Assembly: GCA_041390905.1 (NCBI GenBank)
Contig: JAWKPA010000014.1
Location: forward strand, 496,001-560,000
Reading direction: 5' to 3'
Origin: JACKCD01 sp041390905
GTDB taxonomy: Bacteria > Chloroflexota > Anaerolineae > Promineifilales > Promineifilaceae
DNA: 64,000 nucleotides
The notes beneath the pieces are model-generated. The model was not told the DNA's origin. It searched no databases and saw nothing but the letters and a program-made list of their open reading frames with translations. Each line of letters begins with the position of its first letter. The stretch's first letter is position 1. This document shows positions 58,497 to 64,000 of the stretch, one piece after another. A program made the position numbers and the translations under genes.

Positions 58497-58560
58497 TTAT
58501 TGGTTATTGGTTATTGACGGCGTTCATCAATAACCAATAACCAATAACCAATAACCAATC
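58497..58560. repeat. Inverted repeat of 'TTATTGGTTATTGG' units
   Basis: TTATTGGTTATTGGTTATTG and CAATAACCAATAACCAATAA form a long hairpin between the two cassette genes. Confidence 0.9.
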
Positions 58561-58564
58561 TCTA

Positions 58565-60271
58565 TTAGCCAACGGCCGTTCCCGCATTCCAATACCCCTT
58601 AATCCACGTCAGCAAATCGGCTTCGCTGATCGATTCCAGGGTGGCGGAAGCGTCGTCGTAGCGGCGGGGCGGGTTGGTGGCGGTGCTGCCCGTTGCCGCC
58701 GTCGGGTTGGAGCCAGCGTACTGGGGGTTTTTGAAGAAAACACGGCCGTTTTCCCGCCGCACCGCCAGCACCACATGCCCAAAGTTGTAGGGCTGGCTCC
58801 AGTACATTGCCAATGGCACCGGCTGCTGCGCCGCGTCAATGGTGCTGAGGAAGCCGGTACGCAAAGTGGGCTGCGCCGCCTGGTTAGCCGCCTGGGTGGT
58901 GTTGGGGATGTAGTTGGTGGTGAAGGTGGCGTTGAAAATCCCTTCCAGCCCCCTGTCCGTCTCGTCCGACATGAGGCCACCGGCGATGGTTTGCTGGAAA
59001 ACGGTGTTGATGCCGTTGGCGGCGTTGGCCGGGGCGGTGGGGCTGTAGGCGGGGAAGCGGCTGCCCTGGGCGTATTTCAGGATGGTGGACTGGAAGGCCA
59101 GTTCGGCGTTGGTGCGGACAAAGAATGGGTTGGCTTGTGACCCGGCGTAGCGGGCGACCTGGAAGATGCCGGGGGGAATGGAAACGGCCGTTCCGTTTGC
59201 CAACGTCGTCGCCCCGCTGCTGCTCAACAGCCCCACCTGGAGGCGGACATATTCCGACGGGTTGAGGTTGAGCAGCATCGTTTGCAGCGAGGTGGGGGAG
59301 CAAGTCCCGGCCGCTCCCTGATTAACCTGGCCGTTGGGGTCCAGAATTTCGGTGACGACATCGCTGACCAGTTCGGCCGGGGTCGCCGCCCCCACAATGT
59401 CGGGGTGGGGGGTGATGGAGAGCAGAGCCAGCAGGTTGTCAATCAACGTTTTGCCGCCGCGCAGGTCGGTTTGCACCAGGGCGGGGATGGTGATGCTGCT
59501 GCCGCGCTGGATGCGGCGGCTGAGGAGGCGTGGCAGTTGCCGCCGCGCCGGGCCGCCCAGCAGCCACAGCTTGAGCAGTTTGCCCCGCTGCGCCGCGCTG
59601 GTGATTTCGGTTTGGAACGTTTGGTGTCCAAAAATGGCGACCAGTGCCTGCCGGTCGGCCGATGATTCGTCGAGATTGTGCCAGAACCAGCGCAGGAGGG
59701 TGCTCCACAGGGTGTCGAAGCCGGTGATGCCGCCCATGGCGTTAACGGCCGTTTCGTCCGGCACCACCATCGCCGTTGGCGAGGCGCAAATGGTGAGAAT
59801 GTTGAGCCGGGGCGCGTCTATGTTGCCGCTAATGGCGGAATCGAGCGGCCAGACGCGGGCGGTGGAGCCGCCGGGCGGGGTGACGCGCACGCGATAGTAC
59901 AGCACGCGGCCAAAACGGCTGCGTGGCGGTGTGTTGCTTGACTTGAGTGTTTCCTGCACATAGCCATCCCACAATGCCTGCGGCATCGTCCAGATGGCGC
60001 GATTGCCGCTGAGGGTGATGGTTTGGGCAGGTACGGTGATGTGGCGGCTGCTGCCATCGTCGTTGCTGATCGTCTCGTCAAAAACCACGTCGCTGCTGTA
60101 ATAGCGGAGCGCGTCGGGGGCAGTGTAGGTGGCGGGTGCCAGCAGGGCGGCGGGGTCCCAGGCGAGTTCGATAACGGCCGTTCCGTTCTCATCTGCCATA
60201 ATTTCAAACGTCGGTGGCTGGGTGTCCCCCGGCCAGGATGCCAATAAAGGTCGAATACGTAACCAGTTCAT
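58565..60271 (-). CDS. Unknown cassette protein with possible papain-like (Cys-His) domain
   Basis: A 568-residue protein without a recognised family. Residues 1-160 look like a beta-sandwich (TFEIMADENGTAVIELAWDP, ITLSGNRAIWTMPQALWDGY, VLYYRVRVTPPGGSTARVW). The C-terminal half carries a Cys in GAAGTCSPTSLQTML near residue 322. A His follows in YNFGHVVLAVRRENGRVFFK near residue 497, then NPQ. This Cys...GH(x)V-x-V-x(n)-G-x-V-x-x-x-(N/D)P layout resembles C39/papain-like peptidases and the function is inferred from that only. No signal peptide is visible. The start ATG at 60271 has GGAGG 6 bp upstream; 23 further codons upstream are hairpin sequence. Confidence 0.72.
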   Translation of the reverse strand: MNWLRIRPLLASWPGDTQPPTFEIMADENGTAVIELAWDPAALLAPATYTAPDALRYYSSDVVFDETISNDDGSSRHITVPAQTITLSGNRAIWTMPQALWDGYVQETLKSSNTPPRSRFGRVLYYRVRVTPPGGSTARVWPLDSAISGNIDAPRLNILTICASPTAMVVPDETAVNAMGGITGFDTLWSTLLRWFWHNLDESSADRQALVAIFGHQTFQTEITSAAQRGKLLKLWLLGGPARRQLPRLLSRRIQRGSSITIPALVQTDLRGGKTLIDNLLALLSITPHPDIVGAATPAELVSDVVTEILDPNGQVNQGAAGTCSPTSLQTMLLNLNPSEYVRLQVGLLSSSGATTLANGTAVSIPPGIFQVARYAGSQANPFFVRTNAELAFQSTILKYAQGSRFPAYSPTAPANAANGINTVFQQTIAGGLMSDETDRGLEGIFNATFTTNYIPNTTQAANQAAQPTLRTGFLSTIDAAQQPVPLAMYWSQPYNFGHVVLAVRRENGRVFFKNPQYAGSNPTAATGSTATNPPRRYDDASATLESISEADLLTWIKGYWNAGTAVG

Positions 60272-60297
60272 GAAAACCTCCGATAAAGTGGGGAGCG

Positions 60298-60386
60298 GAG
60301 ATTGGTTGATTGGAGATTGGAGATTGTTGTCTGCAAACAACCTTCTTCAATCTCCAATCTCCAATCTCTCATCTCCAATCTCTAAT
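60298..60386. repeat. Inverted repeat of 'GATTGGAGATTGG' units
   Basis: GATTGGTTGATTGGAGATTG and CAATCTCCAATCTCCAATCT form a large hairpin; its right arm includes the stop of the next gene (60382-60384). Confidence 0.85.
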
Positions 60387-61479
60387 CACCAATACAACAA
60401 TACATTTCCATCCCCACCACCTCCCCCCGCCACAGCTCCACCTCAACGGCGCGGCCGATGCGGGTGGTGAGGCTGGGTGGCTGGGTGGTGAGGGCTAGTT
60501 TGTAGAGGGCTTCGGCAAAACGGCCGTTTCCTCCAAATTGCTCAACTGTTTGCGCCAGACGCTGGTGCTTGCCCGGTTCCTCTGGCTGCCGTGCCCAGGC
60601 CGTTGTGCCAACCCGCACCCTGTCCGGCTCCGCCAGCGACACCGACACGCTCCACGGGCGGCTGCGTGGGGAGAGGGGTTGGCCGAAGAGCGGGGCAAGG
60701 GTGGCAGAAACGGCCGTCCATGCTTGCGGCAAGCCGTAGGCGGTCAGGGCATCGGTGGGGGTGGTTTGGCGGTCTAGCTGCCATGTGATCCAAGACGACG
60801 GACGACGGACGACGGACGACGGATGGTCTTCGGTGGTCGGTGGTCGGTGGTTGGTGGTCGGTTTGGACGACGGACGACGGAGGGCGGACGACGGATCCCC
60901 TTCGGTCTTTCGTCCTCCGTCCTCCGTCTGCCCTGCCAACGGCTGTTCGCATTTAAAAATACGCCCGCGTGACCCGAAAACGGCGTGGGCGCGGCGAAAA
61001 GCGTCTTCGGCGGCGTGGGTTTGGCTGAGGCACAGGGCGGCGTTCCAGGCAGCGGCGGGGTTGTGGAGATAAACGGCCGTTAATTGCCGCGTTCTCGAAC
61101 AAGCAGATGACTGACGGAGGACGGAGGACGGAGGACGGAAGCATGAGTTGATGGTTTCGTCGTCGGTCGTCGGTCGTCGGTCGTCCGTCCCAAACTGCGT
61201 ATGCAGCCACCGCTGCCCGCCATCTTCCCCATCCGCCAGCCGCTGCACCAGCCGCAGTTGCCGGTTGCCGGGGGCGGCCAGCCCCAGCAGCAGGGTGCTG
61301 CCAGCGTCAATGCAGCTGCGGTCGAGGTGGTTGGGGTGGTTGGCGAAACGGCCGTTGGCTGCCTGCACCGCCATCCGCACCACCTCCCCCGCCTGCCGCC
61401 CCAGCCCCGCCAGCAGCGCCGCCTGGAAGAGGAAGTCGGTTACGGGTGGGGTTTCGTGTTTTGTTTGGGTTAGCAACAT
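60382..61479 (-). CDS. Unknown cassette protein carrying in-frame repeat inserts
   Basis: A 365-residue protein of no recognised family. Normal-looking segments are FLFQAALLAGLGRQAGEVVR, AGSTLLLGLAAPGNRQLRLV, YLHNPAAAWNAALCLSQTHA and DALTAYGLPQAWTAVSATLA. These are interrupted by low-complexity blocks such as GTDDRRPTTDDE, CFRPPSSVLR, ALRRPSSKPTTNHRPPTTED and PSSVVRRPSS. The blocks are encoded by the same CGACGGACGACGGA-type repeat found in the B spacers of the array (60798-60930 and about 61107-61190). So repeats have entered the gene without breaking the frame. AAGGAA precedes the ATG. Function unknown; the gene may be decaying. Confidence 0.65.
   Translation of the reverse strand: MLLTQTKHETPPVTDFLFQAALLAGLGRQAGEVVRMAVQAANGRFANHPNHLDRSCIDAGSTLLLGLAAPGNRQLRLVQRLADGEDGGQRWLHTQFGTDDRRPTTDDETINSCFRPPSSVLRQSSACSRTRQLTAVYLHNPAAAWNAALCLSQTHAAEDAFRRAHAVFGSRGRIFKCEQPLAGQTEDGGRKTEGDPSSALRRPSSKPTTNHRPPTTEDHPSSVVRRPSSWITWQLDRQTTPTDALTAYGLPQAWTAVSATLAPLFGQPLSPRSRPWSVSVSLAEPDRVRVGTTAWARQPEEPGKHQRLAQTVEQFGGNGRFAEALYKLALTTQPPSLTTRIGRAVEVELWRGEVVGMEMYCCIGD
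60798..60930. repeat. CGACGGA-type repeat inserted in a coding frame
   Basis: CGACGGACGACGGACGACGG, then a GGTGGTCGGTGGTCGGTGG stretch, then CGACGGACGACGGAG and a CGTCCTCCGTCCTCCGTC run. These have mixed inverted orientation. The insert keeps the reading frame of the surrounding gene. Confidence 0.8.
61107..61190. repeat. Second CGACGGA-type repeat insert in the same gene
   Basis: GACGGAGGACGGAGGACGGA followed at 61160 by TCGTCGGTCGTCGGTCGTCG in inverted sense. It is the same type as the B spacer of the 1.9-kb array. Confidence 0.8.
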
Positions 61480-61525
61480 GGTTTTTCCTTAGTAATCGGT
61501 CGGGTCACTGATAACTGATAACTGA

Positions 61526-63820
61526 TTACTGTCCCGGTGGGACGGACGACAGCAGCAAAAACGTATCCCGCGAAGAGAAGGGGCCGACGTGCTGCTCAAA
61601 GCCGGTGTCCAGAACGTAGGTCAGCTCGTAGCTGTAGTCGCGCATTCCGGCATCTTTCAGCTCCAGCCGCCAGATTTCCCCTTTGCCCGGCGCGGCAAAC
61701 ATCATTTCCTGCTCCGCCTGATAGCCGTTAAACGCATCGTGGTATTTCAGGCAGAGCCGAATGCGCTCTACGCCGTTTTCCGCCAGCGGCGGCCCCAGCA
61801 GCTCCGGCTGCACTTCCATCACTTTGGCATAGACCGCGCCAACGGGGAGCGTCGTTTTTTCCGCCTGCATCCAGCCCGTTTGGGTGACGTTGCCAGCGGC
61901 ATCAATCAACATTTGGCTGTACCAGTAGCGACGCTGGGCGGGGTCGGCCAGCGGCACGCGCCACTGGTGAAGCTGGTTGATGTTGCTCTGGTCAATAAAG
62001 ATGGAGCCGAATTCGCGCACGTTGTTTATGTCGTCAATGTATTTGAAATCTACGATCAGGTTCATGATTTCGGCGCGGTTGCCTGCCACCAGCACGCGCA
62101 CCGTCAGGTAGTCGTCGGCGGGGTCGGTGATGAACACGGTGTCGTCGAGGGTGGTGCGCCAATCTTGCTCTAGCCGTTTGCCGTTGAGTCCGAGGTAGGT
62201 GAGGCGGTAGGAAACGGCCGTTCCTGCCCCGGCCCTTGCACGGAAAGCAAAGGGAAGCTGCTGGTGGGTTTCGTCCAGCAGGGCCGCATCTTCGTGTACC
62301 CAGCCCGTTTCGGTGTCCACATAGCGCAAATGGACGTGTACCTGCGGGTAGCGGTCGAACGGAAAGCCGCGCACAAGCTGGGCTTCGACCTGCCGGGTTT
62401 GGTACAGTTCGCGGGGGGAGAGGATGAGTAAACGGCCGTTATGTTCACGCCAACCGCTGGAAACGGCCGTTTCTGGCCCCGGCAGCGCCTCCGGCCGAAA
62501 ATGCACCGTGTAGCGATAGCGCACATTGTTGCCCACCTCCGGGTTATACCACGCCGCCTTATGCACCCGCGTCTGTGCTGCATCCAGCAAAAACGACCAG
62601 CTCACCGGGAACGTTTCCGGCTCCGCCTCCGGCAGCAGCCCGTAGTAAACATCGGTGCTGATGGCGTGAATGCCGTCTGTGGCAAAATCGGCGTTGGCCG
62701 AAATGTCAAACCCCAGCTCCTCCCACATCGCGTCCTTGCCGTCCACCACCGTCACCACGTCGTCGCGGGTCAGGTTGTAATCCTCAAAAAAGAGGCTCAG
62801 GTGGGCCTGCGGGGCGATGTGGCGCGAGACCGCCTTGAGCATGGTGTAATCCACCGCCAGCGACCGCACCTGCGTCATGTTCAGCTCCAGCCGTGAATAG
62901 CCCGCGCTCGGCCAATGGTGAATCAGGTTCACAATTTGCCGCGCCGTCTGTAGCCCTTCCATCGCCCCGCCGTCGGTGTCAAGCTGGTTGGGATTGGTGA
63001 CGGGTTTGAAGAATTTCTCCAGCACAAACTCTTCCAGCTCTTTCCGCACTGCCTTGAACTCCGCTTCCATCCCTTCCTCATCCACCCCTTCCAGCGAGGC
63101 GGTGAAGGTGATGAGCTGTTTTTCTTCCAGTTCGTCAATAATTTCGGCGGTGTTGATGGAGACAAACACCAGGTCAACGGCATATTTTTCGCTGATGTGG
63201 TGGTACACCTGCTCCCAGTCGGCCTCCACGTGAACGTTAAACGCCCGCTGCAGACCCACATATTCCAGGTCGTAGATCACCCCGGCGGGGATGAACCCTT
63301 CAAACGCCCCCAGCATCAGCGCCGCCGCCTTTTTACTGAGCATGGCGCTAAAGATGGCGCGGTTTTCGCCGTAGAGCGAGGGAACGCCGCTGCTTTCGAG
63401 CATTGGAACCCATTTCGAGACGGGTTCTGCGGCCGGTTCTTCGCCCTCAGCGGGGGGCGGCTGGGTCACTTTGTCCAAAAACATCAGCCGCACGCTGCCG
63501 CTGCGGTAGGGCAGGGGTGCCAACCGGGGGGGCTGATCCAGCGACAGGTCATCCTGGATTTTTTGCGCCACTTTGTTAAGCGTCGCTTCCGGCCACGCCA
63601 GGCTGGTATCGAACACTAGAAACCCGGCGGCGTGTTCCTCTTCCGGCGGCACTTCGTCCAGATTTTCGCGGAAGATGAGCAGCCGTATGGCCGGACGGCC
63701 GTTTTCGTCCACGGCCAACTTGGGTCTATTTGGTAAGTAATAAAACTGGCGCGGGTCATGGTAGTCGGCCATCACCGGCACGCCTTCGTATAGATAGTAG
63801 GGAGGGTGGAGGTATAACAT
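61526..63820 (-). CDS. Large protein of unknown family, paralogue B
   Basis: A 764-residue paralogue of the protein at 56014. It shares MLYL, then YHDPRQFYYLPNRPKLAVD, GFLVFDTSLAWPEATLNKVA, LAPLPYRSGSVRLMF and GVIYDLEYVGLQRAFNVHVE. Downstream it has NTAEIIDELEEKQLITFTAS and an acidic helical stretch (EAEFKAVRKELEEFVLEKFF), then beta modules such as YVDTETGWVHEDAALLDETH, GTAVSYRLTYLGLNGKRLEQ and PGKGEIWRLELKDAGMRDYS. The family is unknown to me. The first 220 residues align best with paralogue A, the tail less. No signal peptide. AAGGA lies 7 bp upstream of the ATG. Palindromes at 62214, 62432, 62463 and 63695 encode TAVS, NGR, TAVS and ENGRP. Confidence 0.8.
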   Translation of the reverse strand: MLYLHPPYYLYEGVPVMADYHDPRQFYYLPNRPKLAVDENGRPAIRLLIFRENLDEVPPEEEHAAGFLVFDTSLAWPEATLNKVAQKIQDDLSLDQPPRLAPLPYRSGSVRLMFLDKVTQPPPAEGEEPAAEPVSKWVPMLESSGVPSLYGENRAIFSAMLSKKAAALMLGAFEGFIPAGVIYDLEYVGLQRAFNVHVEADWEQVYHHISEKYAVDLVFVSINTAEIIDELEEKQLITFTASLEGVDEEGMEAEFKAVRKELEEFVLEKFFKPVTNPNQLDTDGGAMEGLQTARQIVNLIHHWPSAGYSRLELNMTQVRSLAVDYTMLKAVSRHIAPQAHLSLFFEDYNLTRDDVVTVVDGKDAMWEELGFDISANADFATDGIHAISTDVYYGLLPEAEPETFPVSWSFLLDAAQTRVHKAAWYNPEVGNNVRYRYTVHFRPEALPGPETAVSSGWREHNGRLLILSPRELYQTRQVEAQLVRGFPFDRYPQVHVHLRYVDTETGWVHEDAALLDETHQQLPFAFRARAGAGTAVSYRLTYLGLNGKRLEQDWRTTLDDTVFITDPADDYLTVRVLVAGNRAEIMNLIVDFKYIDDINNVREFGSIFIDQSNINQLHQWRVPLADPAQRRYWYSQMLIDAAGNVTQTGWMQAEKTTLPVGAVYAKVMEVQPELLGPPLAENGVERIRLCLKYHDAFNGYQAEQEMMFAAPGKGEIWRLELKDAGMRDYSYELTYVLDTGFEQHVGPFSSRDTFLLLSSVPPGQ

Positions 63821-63834
63821 GGTTGTTCCTTCTG

Positions 63835-63904
63835 GAGATTAGAGATTGGAGATTGGTGATTGGTGAAGGTTCACAATCTCCAATCTCCAATTCTCCAATC
63901 TCCA
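63835..63904. repeat. Inverted repeat of 'AGATTGGAGATTGG' units
   Basis: GATTAGAGATTGGAGATTGG and CAATCTCCAATCTCCAATTC form a hairpin between two cassette genes. Confidence 0.85.
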
Positions 63905-63909
63905 ATTAT

Positions 63910-64000
63910 CTACGCCCCATTGACATAACGCGGAATAATCACCCGCTTTTTATCCAGCGTTACCGGTTCGCGGTTGATGACGGTGCCATCGGGCAGGTAG
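63910..64000 (-). CDS. C-terminal end of another cassette gene (5' end outside window)
   Basis: The minus strand is open from the window edge to a TAG at 63912-63910, encoding YLPDGTVINREPVTLDKKRV then IIPRYVNGA. This fragment is too short to name. It lies 90 bp upstream of paralogue B with a hairpin repeat between, so the cassette continues beyond the window. Confidence 0.7.
   Translation of the reverse strand, partial: YLPDGTVINREPVTLDKKRVIIPRYVNGA

Larger units (their letters stand above)
1911..63705. repeat. Dispersed highly iterated palindrome, core ACGGCCGT (93 copies by eye)
   Basis: The self-complementary octamer ACGGCCGT, usually extended to AACGGCCGTT or AAACGGCCGTTT, recurs through the window. 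Outside the 1.9-3.4 kb array I find it starting at 4000, 4074, 4530, 5349, 7456, 7681, 8347, 10046, 10275, 12500, 12565, 12665, 13675, 14915, 15263, 18318, 18575, 18602, 19593, 20284, 20467, 21460, 23116, 23812, 26096, 26115, 26443, 27532, 27609, 27823, 29122, 29303, 29701, 30122, 31263, 31292, 31544, 32837, 33136, 33936, 34350, 36312, 37817, 38075, 39179, 41182, 43044, 47201, 47854, 48376, 48844, 49220, 49696, 49870, 49939, 50016, 51912, 54239, 54908, 54986, 56327, 57125, 57287, 58572, 58742, 59186, 59745, 60174, 60520, 60710, 61073, 61348, 62214, 62432, 62463 and 63695. Most copies are inside genes, where they encode T-A-V, N-G-R-F or K-R-P-F depending on frame. The function is unknown. It contains the hexamer CGGCCG (an EagI-type site), so a methyltransferase target is one possibility. 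Confidence 0.95.

Noticed and set aside
1..64000. tRNA, rRNA or known riboswitches
   Set aside because: I found no cloverleaf with a TTCGA-type arm, no rRNA-like block and no riboswitch core I could support by eye.

Overview
The window is most likely a piece of a Chloroflexota genome (Anaerolineae/Ardenticatenia-type lineage). This is inferred from gene content: Uma2 endonucleases, several UspA proteins, GAF-domain NarL-type histidine kinases, SH3b/PA14 secreted proteins, PFOR plus a KorABCD complex, and hairpin-rich intergenic DNA. No rRNA or tRNA gene was seen to confirm it. The most striking feature is a short palindrome, core ACGGCCGT and usually AACGGCCGTT or AAACGGCCGTTT. I counted 93 copies by eye, where about one is expected by chance. 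They lie inside genes in all reading frames, in intergenic DNA, in a 44/56-bp alternating tandem array, and in two hairpins that look like terminators. It resembles the cyanobacterial HIP1 palindrome or a DNA uptake sequence, and I know of no description of it.

Layout. 0-1.8 kb: 3' end of an RHS polymorphic-toxin gene and a small membrane protein that may be its immunity partner. 1.9-3.4 kb: the palindrome array, interrupted by a BrnT/BrnA toxin-antitoxin module flanked by direct copies of the palindrome. 3.4-9.1 kb: housekeeping and catabolic genes (LLM flavin oxidoreductase, Uma2, RidA, mannonate dehydratase, UspA, PdxH). 9.2-15.3 kb: pyruvate:ferredoxin oxidoreductase, a dihydroorotate-dehydrogenase-like protein, a CBS-domain protein, UspA, and a receiver domain without its phospho-acceptor Asp. 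15.9-19.8 kb: a large secreted repeat protein ending in RTX-type repeats, and a glycosyltransferase. 20-24.5 kb: a GAF histidine kinase/LuxR regulator pair, divergent from a second DHOD-like/CBS pair and a thioredoxin-like protein with one active-site Cys. 25-28.7 kb: korD-korA-korB-korC-uspA operon. 28.9-39.6 kb: Uri-type nuclease, VWA/solute-binding fusion, bactofilin-like membrane protein, methyltransferase, phosphatase pair, ABC-2 exporter, lipoprotein. 39.7-46.4 kb: two RND pumps with a minimal adaptor; one pump has an in-frame stop. 47.1-53.7 kb: response regulator, kinase, lipoprotein, adaptor and MacB exporter. 53.9-55.9 kb: a cysteine-cluster protein and a PA14/SH3b secreted protein. 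56-64 kb: a cassette of unrecognised genes with two paralogous large proteins around a possible papain-like protein.

The 7-28 kb part reads as an anaerobic or energy-stress block: low-potential 2-oxoacid oxidoreductases, UspA and CBS (adenylate-sensing) proteins, and a DosS/DosR-like two-component pair. Two copies of a TGAC-N4-GTCA box lie upstream of regulators in this block. Nearly every intergenic gap carries a perfect or near-perfect hairpin from one of about eight short dispersed repeat families, including a MITE-like element of about 95 bp with terminal inverted repeats.
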